Source: an uncultured Bacteroidota bacterium (GTDB lineage Bacteria > Bacteroidota > Bacteroidia > Flavobacteriales_F > PHOS-HE28). From it: a stretch of DNA of 64,000 nucleotides. The stretch is from the NCBI GenBank assembly GCA_902826215.1, contig CADEDY010000001.1:186001-250000 (forward strand), read 5' to 3'. Of this stretch, positions 52,111-61,232 are shown piece after piece. Below the pieces are notes generated by a model. It saw nothing but the letters and a program-made list of their open reading frames with translations. It was not told the DNA's origin and did no database searches. Made by a program: the position numbers and the translations under genes. How positions within the stretch are numbered: the stretch's first letter is position 1; the number at the start of each line of letters is the position of its first letter.

Positions 52111-52264
52111 GTTCGGCCGATGTATGTGGTGGATACTTCAACCAATGTACGGCAGGAGATATTGTGTTTCGCTGCCTATTCGGGTGGAACGGCCTCTATG
52201 CGGAACCACCCCACTTCGGCATGTAAGCGATCCGGAGCGGCGCATCGCTCGTCGTCGGAACGAG

Positions 52265-52295
52265 AAGGGCCGTCCTCATCCAGAGGGCGGCCCTT
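52265..52295 (-). terminator. Terminator of the T9SS gene ending at 52324
   Basis: AAGGGCCG and CGGCCCTT, continued by CCTC and GAGG after one T-G mismatch, around a 5-nt loop. It lies about 30 nt past the stop on the minus strand. The rest of the 213-nt gap shows nothing. Confidence 0.75.
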
Positions 52296-52323
52296 GTTCG
52301 TTGAATTGCGCGGCAGGTGCGGC

Positions 52324-53265
52324 TCACTGATCCACGAAGAAGCGCAGCGTATGGCGCTGGTCATCACTGGTGAGTTCGATCAGGTGGATGCCAGTGCCCA
52401 GCATGGAAATATCCAGGATCTCCGTCCGGGCTTGAGCCGAAGCCTGCGTTCTTCCCGTAGTGAGCATCCGCCCTGCGCTGTCCATGATGCGGTACGTCAT
52501 GGGAGCAGCGGCCGAGTAGGTCAATGGCAGCAGCCCATTGCCTGGCGCATGCAGCCGCAGGTCGAGGTCGTCGCTGATGTCTTCGATGCCAACGTCGAGG
52601 GAGGTGATCATTTGGGCACTCGCAGGCCCAAAGAGCGAGGCCTGGTTATAGAGCAGCAGGTAAGCTCCGTTGGTAGCACTGATCCATGCATACTGATAGA
52701 AGGCGATGAGGTTCTCCGATCGGACGCGGAGAAGCAGCACATCGTTCCAGGTACCGCTCGGGAGCACCAACGTACCGGTGCCGATCACCGTGTATTCATA
52801 TGTACCCGGGAAGCTCACCGTGTTGTTCGCCCAGGTGTCGGAGTTGGTAGCGCCGTAGGTCACGGGATAGACCAATTCGGTCTGTGGGTCGCTGTAGGTA
52901 CCCAGTACATTCCTCCAGAAACCGATACGGGAGTATCCTTCCGGGGTGTTCGTGAAATACGAGTAGCGCGGTATCACGGATTCGTAGACGCAGTAGTTCG
53001 CTGTGGGAAACGAACCGCCGTACGGGGAAGAGGCGGGTGCGAGTATGCTCACATCCAACTGGGGACCGGTAGCCACCAGGTCGTTGTGTTGCCATGTCAC
53101 GTTCTGCCCCAAAGTGGTATCGATGGCCGTGAGGTTCTGGACCTCGCGCAATTGATACTCGGAGCCAGCGGGCAACTGCTCGTTGTGCGTAAGTGTGTAA
53201 GGTTGAGCGACGAGACAGGGAATGGCCGCCAAGGGCCAAAGGAGTGCGGTGTAGCGTTGGAACAT
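52324..53265 (-). CDS. T9SS cargo protein, uncharacterised
   Basis: 313 residues. Signal YTALLWPLAAIPCLVA. The middle (LPAGSEYQLREVQNLTAIDT, VSFPGTYEYTVIGTGTLVLP, SGTWNDVLLLRVRSE) resembles secreted proteins found repeatedly in T9SS-bearing genomes; no enzyme motif is visible. The C-terminal domain has YRIMDSAGRMLTTG, SMLGTGIHLIELTS and ends LRFFVDQ. Confidence 0.82.
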   Translation of the reverse strand: MFQRYTALLWPLAAIPCLVAQPYTLTHNEQLPAGSEYQLREVQNLTAIDTTLGQNVTWQHNDLVATGPQLDVSILAPASSPYGGSFPTANYCVYESVIPRYSYFTNTPEGYSRIGFWRNVLGTYSDPQTELVYPVTYGATNSDTWANNTVSFPGTYEYTVIGTGTLVLPSGTWNDVLLLRVRSENLIAFYQYAWISATNGAYLLLYNQASLFGPASAQMITSLDVGIEDISDDLDLRLHAPGNGLLPLTYSAAAPMTYRIMDSAGRMLTTGRTQASAQARTEILDISMLGTGIHLIELTSDDQRHTLRFFVDQ

Positions 53266-53310
53266 GGGATGAGGGTCGGGGTTGGTCCGTGAATGTGATC
53301 ACAGAAAAGC

Positions 53311-54219
53311 TCACTCGAGGATGATGGTACGGGTCGCCGCACCCGTGCTTGTCCGGATGATCATGTGGTACAGGCCGTTCGGTATCCCCGATACATCGAG
53401 GTGTATCAAGCCGGAGGTGCCGTTCTCGGCGAATGCACGCACGAGGCCGCCGCGGCTGTCGAAGAGCTCTGCGTTCTGCAGGGCATCACCATCGGCGAGG
53501 CGCACCGTGAGGTGGTCCGTGGCGGGTTGTGGGAATACATCGAATGCGCCTATCGTATGCTCGTTCATGCCGACCGCACAAGCGGTCACCGATACATCGT
53601 CGATCCGATAGAACGCCACCGTTGACGTATTGCTTTCGTTGGCCACCACCACCGTGGTGTTCGCTGGACCGGAGAAGCTGCCGATGGTGATGTATTGTTC
53701 TCCACCTTGGGCGGTGAAGCCGCCGCTGATCTCTTCCCAGTCGGTGTTGTCCAGGATATTGCCCGGTGTGTTCTCCACCTGTGGTGTGAAGTTCAGCACG
53801 TTGGTATTGGCCAGGCTGATCGCCGTATTCGAGAGCAGTACACCGAACCGGTCAGTTGCATACCTGAAGTTGCTACGTCGCACCCATACGGATACACAAT
53901 AGCCTTGGCCGGCGACGAGCGGAGTGGTGAGTGGTGCCTGCACGTACTCCCGGTAGTTCGCGAACGCGCCTTCGCCATGGACATAGACCCCAGCACTTCC
54001 AGGACCGGTGTGGCCCGGTACGTTCTGCGTAGGGCAACCGGACTGGAACAGGTCAGGTGTGCCGTTGGTCGGTGCGGTCCACGGCAGCGCCAGTTCGATC
54101 TCGGATACATCCGGGCAAGCTGTCTGAATATCGAAACTGGGGTTGGGCACCAAGTTCTGCGCCGACGCAACGTGGCCGAAAGAGAGCAGGAAGGAGGAAA
54201 GGAGTAGGTGTTTTATCAT
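53311..54219 (-). CDS. T9SS cargo protein, carbohydrate-binding-like fold
   Basis: 302 residues from MIKHLLLSSFLLSFG at 54219, cleaved before QNLVPNPSFD. NLVPNPSFDIQTACPD, then GSAGVYVHGEGAFANYREYV, QAPLTTPLVAGQGYCVSVWV and YRIDDVSVTAC form a jelly-roll layout often seen in OmpA-linked or carbohydrate-binding secreted proteins. The C-terminal domain is FDVFPQPATDHLTV, AELFDSRGGLVRAF, IPNGLYHMIIR, ending TRTIILE. Probably surface-attached. Confidence 0.83.
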   Translation of the reverse strand: MIKHLLLSSFLLSFGHVASAQNLVPNPSFDIQTACPDVSEIELALPWTAPTNGTPDLFQSGCPTQNVPGHTGPGSAGVYVHGEGAFANYREYVQAPLTTPLVAGQGYCVSVWVRRSNFRYATDRFGVLLSNTAISLANTNVLNFTPQVENTPGNILDNTDWEEISGGFTAQGGEQYITIGSFSGPANTTVVVANESNTSTVAFYRIDDVSVTACAVGMNEHTIGAFDVFPQPATDHLTVRLADGDALQNAELFDSRGGLVRAFAENGTSGLIHLDVSGIPNGLYHMIIRTSTGAATRTIILE

Positions 54220-54628
54220 GTGGAGTTGGGTGAATGGGGTTTGAATATAGGAGGAAATGTGTCTACGCAACTCCAAGCACGATACGGATCTCTGTCAACC
54301 CAGAGGGTATGCATCGAAGCCCGGATCGACCCTCAGTCCGACCTTCAATGGCAGGAAGCTCGAGTGATCAGGACCCATCTGCCTGTGATGCCGAAGGGCT
54401 CACGGTCAGGTGCGCAGAACCGCTACCTACTAGCGGCACTTCGCGGTCATTGACCATTCGATCATGGAGGGGCGGTGGAGTCGGAGGGAGATGATGTAGT
54501 GGCATTGCAGATGCCGGTCCGGTCCGAGACTGGCATAGCCCGAAGCGGCCTCGCTGGGCAACCATTCCCCGGCCAGGCCGTCAACTCAGCAGGGAACGGT
54601 AGCTTCACCTCCGTTTTCGACCACCACC
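54220..54628. other. 409-nt intergenic gap
   Basis: Lies between the divergent cargo genes. No plausible gene, repeat copy or strong hairpin was seen, and no clear TTG/TAnnTTTG pair near 54600. Possible short frames here have no coding character. Confidence 0.4.
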
Positions 54629-57535
54629 ATGCTTCGGCCCACCTTCGTTCGTACGGTTCTTGTCCTGTTTTTGGCGCTGGGTGTTTCCAGGACAAGCGTG
54701 GGGCAGACGTTCCCCTTCACAAGCGGTCCGATACCCATGTGTGATACCAGCACCTTTACGGCCAACGTCGCAGGCGTGGGCTGGTTGATCGTACCGGACG
54801 GTTGGAATTGGGGCCCTTATTTGGAAAGCGTTCTGATCAACATCACATCGAACCATCCGCAGACCCTTTCGATCTCACTGACCTCTCCCGCTGGTACCAC
54901 CGTGTTGCTGTCCGCCTTCAATGGCGCAGGAGGACAGAACTACACGAATACCGAATTCTTTGATTGGGCGTGGATGGATATCACGACCGGAACGGCACCA
55001 TTCACCGGTGATTTCAGGCCACAGGGTGGCTTCTTGGGCGACTTTGCCGGGGAGAACGCTGACGGGACATGGACGATCACAGTGGTCGATACGGCTTGTG
55101 TGAATGGCGGTACCGGACCGGGCGGCACCTGGATACCGGGCTGGTTCAGCGGGGGAACGGGTAGCGGTGCATTCAGTTTCGGCTTCAGCAGCCCGCCGCC
55201 GCCATGCATCGTTGATATGGGCTATCAAACGACCTATCTGTGTCCGGGGGAGACGGTGGACATGCAGGCCTATTACATGAGCAATTGGGACAATGGCAAT
55301 GGGCTGGTCTTTGATTATTACTTGAACGGCTGGATCGCAGTACCTGACCCATCGGCCGTTAGTGAACCCGGATCGTACACCGTGAACGGCTGGGATTGGG
55401 CCGGTTGCTCATACTATGGCACCTACGATATCGTTGCTGCGTCCGCCTTGGACCTGGGTCCTGATCAAGTGGTGCAGCACTGCACGGGTGCTGGTACATT
55501 GGACCTTCATTCCTTGTTCGACCTGGCCAGTGCATCTACCATCGACTGGAGTTTGGATGGCGTTGCGATCACCGCTGCCGCCGCCGCTGCAGCAACCACT
55601 CCGGGTGTATATGGATTGACGGCCACAAGCCAAGGCTGCACGGACCAGGCGCAGGTCACACTCACGATCGTGACTTCGCCGTCGCTGGGTGCCGATCAGT
55701 TCGTCAGTATTTGTCCGGGAGGCGAGGCCGACCTCGGTGTTCTGTACACCACGACCGGGCTAACGACCGAGTGGTGGTTCGGTGGCGCAGTGATACCGAT
55801 GCCGGTTGCTGCAACGGATGCAGGAGACTACACGCTGGTTGCAACGAATGCAGGTGGATGCGCGGATACGACGGTGGTAACACTGGATGTGCAGGCGCTT
55901 GCATCCTTGGGTGCGGATCAGTCTGCCCAGATGTGCAGCAATGCCCTGTTCGACCTCACCACGCTCTACACGACCACAGGTCTCCCTTCCGCATGGACGC
56001 TATCGGATGTGCCGGTGAGCGACCCCACCACAGTGAGTGCTGCGGGAACCTATCGGTTGGTGGTCTCCAACGGTTCGGGCTGCGCCGACACGGCCTTTGT
56101 GGTCTTGGATGTGATCGCAACACCTGTCCTTGGGTCGAATACTTCGGTTTCGATCTGTTCGGGCGATCCGGTGGACCTCACCTCGTACTACAACACCGTG
56201 GGGCTCACCACAGCATGGACCACTTCGGGCTCGGCTGTGAGCGACCCTTCTGCTGTGACTGCAAGCGGACTTTATGCGCTCACGGCGAGCAACGCCGATG
56301 GATGCAGTGCGAGCGTTACGGTGGATCTGACGGTAGCGCCGAACCCGGTTCTTGGTGCCGATCAAGATGTGGTGGAGTGCTTCGGCGTTCCGGTCGATCT
56401 GACGGCGCTATACGCTACGGGGGCGAATACGACGGCTTGGTCGCTGAACGGAGCACCGGTCGATGATCCGACATCCGTGACGGATGCGGGAACGTACACC
56501 CTCACGGCAACAACGTCAGCAGGTTGCGAGGCATCCGCTGTGGTCACGCTATCGCTGGTTCCTTCACCCGATATGGGTGCCGATCAGCAAGTGCAGATCT
56601 GTTCGGGCTCCACGTTCGATCTTTCGACGGTGTTCTACTCCACCGGTTTCAGTGAGGTTTGGACGTTGAACGGCGCTTCCGTTGCTGATCCGTTGTCCGT
56701 TGCTGTCACGGGCAATTACCGGTTGGTCGTTGCGAATGCCGCCGGTTGTTCCGACACGGCCTTCGTGCAGCTCACGGTAAACGATGGTCCTGCGCTTGGC
56801 GGTGATCTTTCGTTCGCGTTGTGCCCTTGGCAGTCCGTGGATCTGCCCGCGGTCTTCCCGGTCGGTGATGCATCCGCTTCTTATACGTTGAACGGGGAGG
56901 ACGTTGCCGATCCGACCGTGGTGACCGATGCCGGCGTGTATGTGGTCACGGTGATCGATGCGAACGGGTGCAGCGACCAAGCAACAGCGACCGTGATGAA
57001 TGTGGAATGCATGTGCGTTGCGGACTTCGACGTGGAAGGACGGTGCATGCAGGACCCGATGCGCTTCACGCTCGTAGCGGACTCGGTCGTGCTGGCGGCG
57101 CAGTGGCTCTTCGGTGATGCAGCACCTGCTACCACAGTGATCGATCCGACAGTGATGTTCCGATCCGAGGAGGATGTACGCGTTACCCTACGTGCGACTT
57201 TGAGCTGCGGTGTGGTGGATGTGGAACGGATGATCCGGATCGAGGATTGCTCCGATTCGTGCACGGTGTGGATCCCCAATGCCTTCACGCCGAACAACGA
57301 TACGTGGAACGACAGCTGGACCTGGTCCGGCGAATGCGAACCGGAGGATTTCTCGGTGGAGGTCTTCGATCGCTGGGGCGAGCTGGTGTTCGCATCCAAG
57401 GATCCGGAGAAGTCGTGGGATGGAACTTTCGGCGGTACCGCGTTGCCTTCCGGAGTGTTTGCCTACCGAGTGGGTTATCGATTGCCTTATCAGGATAGGA
57501 CGGAAATGACAGGTTCGATCACGTTGGTGCGTTAG
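54629..57535 (+). CDS. Large Ig-repeat adhesin with gliding-motility (T9SS type B) C-terminus
   Basis: 968 residues. Signal TFVRTVLVLFLALGVSRTSVG. Residues about 30-180 look like a proprotein-convertase P domain (ITSNHPQTLSISLTSPAGT, FAGENADGTWTITVVDTACV). Then comes a ladder of about seven Ig-like repeats of 80 residues, each opening with LGADQ or LGSNT and containing CSGxxxDLTxxYxTxG. The C-terminal CHU_C/type B domain is VWIPNAFTPNNDTWND, VEVFDRWGELVFAS, SWDGTFGG and GVFAYRVGY. Probably a long surface fibre for adhesion or motility. Confidence 0.9.
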   Translation: MLRPTFVRTVLVLFLALGVSRTSVGQTFPFTSGPIPMCDTSTFTANVAGVGWLIVPDGWNWGPYLESVLINITSNHPQTLSISLTSPAGTTVLLSAFNGAGGQNYTNTEFFDWAWMDITTGTAPFTGDFRPQGGFLGDFAGENADGTWTITVVDTACVNGGTGPGGTWIPGWFSGGTGSGAFSFGFSSPPPPCIVDMGYQTTYLCPGETVDMQAYYMSNWDNGNGLVFDYYLNGWIAVPDPSAVSEPGSYTVNGWDWAGCSYYGTYDIVAASALDLGPDQVVQHCTGAGTLDLHSLFDLASASTIDWSLDGVAITAAAAAAATTPGVYGLTATSQGCTDQAQVTLTIVTSPSLGADQFVSICPGGEADLGVLYTTTGLTTEWWFGGAVIPMPVAATDAGDYTLVATNAGGCADTTVVTLDVQALASLGADQSAQMCSNALFDLTTLYTTTGLPSAWTLSDVPVSDPTTVSAAGTYRLVVSNGSGCADTAFVVLDVIATPVLGSNTSVSICSGDPVDLTSYYNTVGLTTAWTTSGSAVSDPSAVTASGLYALTASNADGCSASVTVDLTVAPNPVLGADQDVVECFGVPVDLTALYATGANTTAWSLNGAPVDDPTSVTDAGTYTLTATTSAGCEASAVVTLSLVPSPDMGADQQVQICSGSTFDLSTVFYSTGFSEVWTLNGASVADPLSVAVTGNYRLVVANAAGCSDTAFVQLTVNDGPALGGDLSFALCPWQSVDLPAVFPVGDASASYTLNGEDVADPTVVTDAGVYVVTVIDANGCSDQATATVMNVECMCVADFDVEGRCMQDPMRFTLVADSVVLAAQWLFGDAAPATTVIDPTVMFRSEEDVRVTLRATLSCGVVDVERMIRIEDCSDSCTVWIPNAFTPNNDTWNDSWTWSGECEPEDFSVEVFDRWGELVFASKDPEKSWDGTFGGTALPSGVFAYRVGYRLPYQDRTEMTGSITLVR

Positions 57536-57579
57536 ACGTTGGATCGCCGAGGATCCGTTGTCGAACTTCGTGTTCTCGC

Positions 57580-57690
57580 ATGAACGAATTGAAAGCCCTT
57601 TGGCGCCAATACAGCCGCTACTTCGTTGATGTGTGGCAGTACTTGCTCATCATCGTCATCTTCATCATCGCGGCGCTGTTCGTGCTGTGA
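57580..57690 (+). CDS. 36-residue membrane miniprotein
   Basis: The frame runs from ATG 57580 to TGA 57688-57690: MNELKALWRQYSRYF, then a single helix VWQYLLIIVIFIIAALFVL at the C-terminus. It starts 44 nt after the adhesin stop, with basic and aromatic residues before the helix, as in many small membrane proteins. No homology is recalled. It could be chance, but a clean 19-residue hydrophobic helix ending at the stop argues for a gene. Confidence 0.5.
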   Translation: MNELKALWRQYSRYFVDVWQYLLIIVIFIIAALFVL

Positions 57691-57736
57691 TGATGTTCGT
57701 GCGCATGCACTTCGGCTGAAGGCTGCTGGCCGCACG

Positions 57737-60700
57737 CTACCGCAACATCGAAAAGGTTGCCTTCCGCACTGCACTCGGTAGAAAGAGCTGAACAGGACCG
57801 TTGTTGTTCACGAAGAGGATGCCCGGTGCATGGTCGGCGCCGACGCGGATCGGCAGCACGTGGCGTGTGTCATACGGGGCGAAGATGCCGCTCTGCTGCA
57901 CGGACCGTGGAGTGAAGCGGAGTTCGCCATCGCCCAAAAGCAGCATCCCAACGCCTGCATCGTAACGCACCGTCTCCACTTCGGCACCGTACATGTTGCC
58001 TGCTACGACCATGTCCTTCTTGCCATCGCCATTGAAGTCGGCTACAACGAAGTCGCGGATCGGGAAGAGCTGTGCTGCATTGGGCAGGAAGCTCGCGGTG
58101 AAGCTGCCTTTCCCGTCGTTGCTCAGGATCACGCTCTTGAACTCGGTCGCTGCGTACTGCACAGCATTCTTGAGCCTTTCCGGTCCATAGATCCGCTCGA
58201 GGTCGGCTTCCGCGAAGGCTTTATAGGTCGGGAACTTATCGAGGATCACCGGACATTGTTGCGAGGAGCATTCGCGCCCGCGCACGGGCAATTCGCTGTT
58301 GTCCGTTGTCTTGGCAAGTACGATATCGTTCGTACCGGAAGCATCGAGATCACCGGAGTAGACCTTGAGCGGATGCTCTTTCGTGGGGTGGAACTTGTTG
58401 TTCATGCCGAGGTTCCCGGCTAGGATATCGAGGTCGCCATCGCCATCGATGTCCTCGAGCGCAAGCCCTTGCCACCAGCCGATGAGGGTGGAATCGAGCA
58501 CGGTCGCGGAGATCTCTGTGAAGTGCTTTCCGTCGTTCTTGAACACGCGGATCGGCATCCATTCGGCGGTCAACACCAATTCATTCGTGCGGTCGCCATC
58601 GAGGTCGCCGAATTGCGCACCGGTGATCATGCCCAAGCCGTGGGCGTTGGGTAGCCACGCATCCGATGCATCGGTGAAGCGGCCTTTATCATTCAACAGG
58701 ACGTGGCTCTTCGGCGAGAAGGGGTAGAAGCCGGGCACGTTGCGACCACCAACGAAGAGGTCAAGATCACCATCCCCATCAACGTCCTCGGAACGCACAC
58801 ATTCCGTGCTCTCCAGGAATTCAGGCAACGCTCCTTTCGACTCCACGAAGTAGCCTCTTCCTTCATTGATGAAGAGGCGATCCTGGAACGCAGGAGCACC
58901 CGGACCGAATTCGGTACTTCCCGCTGCGAGGTAGAGGTCGGGGTCGTTGTCTCCATCGGCATCGAAGAAATGCGCACCGATGAATTCGGAACCCGAGAAG
59001 GCCGACCACGGCTGTGATGGCGCTTTGCTGAACCGACCGCCAGCATCCTGCACGTAGAGCGCAGCCGATGAGCCCACCGCACCGGTGACGATCAGGTCAT
59101 CGAGGCCATCACCGTTCACATCTGCGACCGCGCAGGCAGGTCCATGTTGGCTTTGGCTTTGCGGCAATAGAGGCTCCTTCTGGAAGTCATCGAAGGGGTT
59201 CTCCACATGCGCAGGGATCGAGCGCAGGATCGATGATCGGTCCGCGAAGAGTGGCGTGATATCAGGTGCTTTGGGTCGCGGTCTAGCGTCCGACATGTTC
59301 ACCGCCAGCCGCTGATCGATGCTCGGGGCCACGATGACAGAGCGTGTTCCATCGTACCAGTCGATCGTGACCGAATCCACGGTTGCATCACCGAGTCCAA
59401 AATGCACCAACGGCTCCATGCTACTTTGAAGCCCCCTGCCAAGCCATAACTCGAACAATTGCTTGCTGCCCGCATGGGAGATCGTAACGCTACTTCCTAT
59501 CGCGTTCGGATTGTTCGCGCCGCCTTTCAGCACAAGTTGGAGATAGCGGGCAGCGTTCATTTGACGCGCGCGGTTCTCGATCACTTTGCAGGGCACGTCG
59601 ACATCGGCGGTCACCAGATCCATGTCGCCGTCGCCATCGAGGTCGGCGTAGGATGCGCCCGTGGCGGTGGAAGCATTGTGATAGTTCCACGGATCGGCGG
59701 CCTTCTCGAAGGTGAGGTCGCCTTTGTTCCGGAACACCATCATCTCCTTGTAGTGTTTCGGCGCCATGTCGAGCACCTGCCTGTAGGTCGGACGAACCTC
59801 TTGTTCATTGAACATCCGATTGACGGCATCGTTGAAATCGACGTTGCCGATGTCGCGTGGGATGCCGTTGGTGATGTGCAGGTCTTTCCACCCATCGTTG
59901 TCGAGATCCACGAAGAGCGGCGCCCAGCTCCAGTCCGTCTTGTCGATCCCTGCAGCCTGTGCGATCTCGGCGAATTGGCCATGGCCGAGTCCCATGTGCA
60001 ACGCATTCACCATGTACTGATGGTTCATGTCGTTCTTGACCATGTTCCAGAACTGCGTCGGCCGCATGCTCGCCATGTTCTCCTTGCTGAGGCGATGATC
60101 GCTCAGCGCCATGTCCACTTCGAAGAGGTCGACGATGCCGTCGTTGTTGAAGTCGGCGCGATCCACGCCCATGGCGAAGTAGGAGATGTGGCGCAGGCGC
60201 TCTTTGGATTCATTCGTGAAATGAGGAACGCTCCCACGGGCCTTGGTTCCATCATTGATCATCATGCGGTCGGGTGAGTAGAAATCGCACGACGTGAAGA
60301 TGTCGGGTCGGCCGTCGCCATTGAGGTCACCGATCGCAGCGCCCCAAGCGAAGTTGCGGCTCATCAGTCCAGCCTCGGCAGTGTGGTCTGTGAAGTGCCC
60401 TGTTCCATCGTTGAGGTAGAGCCGATCGGTCTGTTCCGGAACCGGGAGGAAGCGAGGGTCCGTGATCGCACCGCGCAACGTTTCGAAGTCGATGCGATGG
60501 CCCAAAAGGAAGAGGTCGAGGTCGCCATCGCCATCCAAGTCGCCGAAGCAGGATGTTTCGTTGTGTCCCTCGTCGGCAAGGCCGCGCTCGGTTGCTTCGT
60601 CCACGAATTTCAAACCACCCTTGTTCATGTACAAGCGGTTGCGCCGGTAGCGTGCCGGCCAACGTGCAGGGCCGGAGGCGCACACGTAGATATCGAGCAA

Positions 60701-61159
60701 GCCGTCGGCATCGGCATCCACCAAGCTCACGCCTTGTGCCCAAAGACCGTTCAGGCTGAAGCCCGAAGAAGAGCTGACATCCTCGAACTTCAGATCGCCG
60801 AGGTTCCGGTAGATCGCACCCCCGTTCCGGTTGCTGATGAACACGATGTCCGGCCGTCCGTCATTGTCGAGGTCTCCTGTAGCGACGCCACCACTGCTGT
60901 ATGCATTCCGATAGATGAAATAGTGCGCACTATCATCTTCGATCACCTTGTTCACGAAGTGGATGCCTGTCCGTTCTGGACCGAGGATGACCAGCAACGG
61001 TGAAACCACCTCGGAAGGATCAGCCTGTTCCGCACCATCCGTTGCTGCCGGTTCGCCCGTGCAAGACCAGAGGCTAGCGAGGACCAGGACGAAGAGTGCA
61101 TGCAGCGCATACGCGGACGTCGAGCCCCGTGCACTGGACGGAATGTTCAGGTGTCGCAT
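57737..61159 (-). CDS. VCBS/FG-GAP repeat lipoprotein with ASPIC/UnbV domain
   Basis: 1140 residues from MRHLNIPSSARG; lipobox ASLWSC. Many FG-GAP/VCBS calcium loops, such as GDLDNDGRPDIVFIS, DADADGLLDIYV, DLDGDGDLDLFLLG and DFNNDGIVDLF, arranged as integrin-like propellers in two blocks. An ASPIC/UnbV-type domain near residue 530 reads DSVTIDWYDGTRS. This CRTAC1-like architecture is frequent in Bacteroidota surface lipoproteins, often in polysaccharide-use settings, but no SusCD genes are in view. An in-frame ATG at 61186 is possible. Confidence 0.9.
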   Translation of the reverse strand: MRHLNIPSSARGSTSAYALHALFVLVLASLWSCTGEPAATDGAEQADPSEVVSPLLVILGPERTGIHFVNKVIEDDSAHYFIYRNAYSSGGVATGDLDNDGRPDIVFISNRNGGAIYRNLGDLKFEDVSSSSGFSLNGLWAQGVSLVDADADGLLDIYVCASGPARWPARYRRNRLYMNKGGLKFVDEATERGLADEGHNETSCFGDLDGDGDLDLFLLGHRIDFETLRGAITDPRFLPVPEQTDRLYLNDGTGHFTDHTAEAGLMSRNFAWGAAIGDLNGDGRPDIFTSCDFYSPDRMMINDGTKARGSVPHFTNESKERLRHISYFAMGVDRADFNNDGIVDLFEVDMALSDHRLSKENMASMRPTQFWNMVKNDMNHQYMVNALHMGLGHGQFAEIAQAAGIDKTDWSWAPLFVDLDNDGWKDLHITNGIPRDIGNVDFNDAVNRMFNEQEVRPTYRQVLDMAPKHYKEMMVFRNKGDLTFEKAADPWNYHNASTATGASYADLDGDGDMDLVTADVDVPCKVIENRARQMNAARYLQLVLKGGANNPNAIGSSVTISHAGSKQLFELWLGRGLQSSMEPLVHFGLGDATVDSVTIDWYDGTRSVIVAPSIDQRLAVNMSDARPRPKAPDITPLFADRSSILRSIPAHVENPFDDFQKEPLLPQSQSQHGPACAVADVNGDGLDDLIVTGAVGSSAALYVQDAGGRFSKAPSQPWSAFSGSEFIGAHFFDADGDNDPDLYLAAGSTEFGPGAPAFQDRLFINEGRGYFVESKGALPEFLESTECVRSEDVDGDGDLDLFVGGRNVPGFYPFSPKSHVLLNDKGRFTDASDAWLPNAHGLGMITGAQFGDLDGDRTNELVLTAEWMPIRVFKNDGKHFTEISATVLDSTLIGWWQGLALEDIDGDGDLDILAGNLGMNNKFHPTKEHPLKVYSGDLDASGTNDIVLAKTTDNSELPVRGRECSSQQCPVILDKFPTYKAFAEADLERIYGPERLKNAVQYAATEFKSVILSNDGKGSFTASFLPNAAQLFPIRDFVVADFNGDGKKDMVVAGNMYGAEVETVRYDAGVGMLLLGDGELRFTPRSVQQSGIFAPYDTRHVLPIRVGADHAPGILFVNNNGPVQLFLPSAVRKATFSMLR

Positions 61160-61232
61160 CCCTGCCAAAATACGGGCTTTTGGCAAGGTGACCGGATGCC
61201 CTGCCGCCTCACGATCCCATTGACCGATCCGA

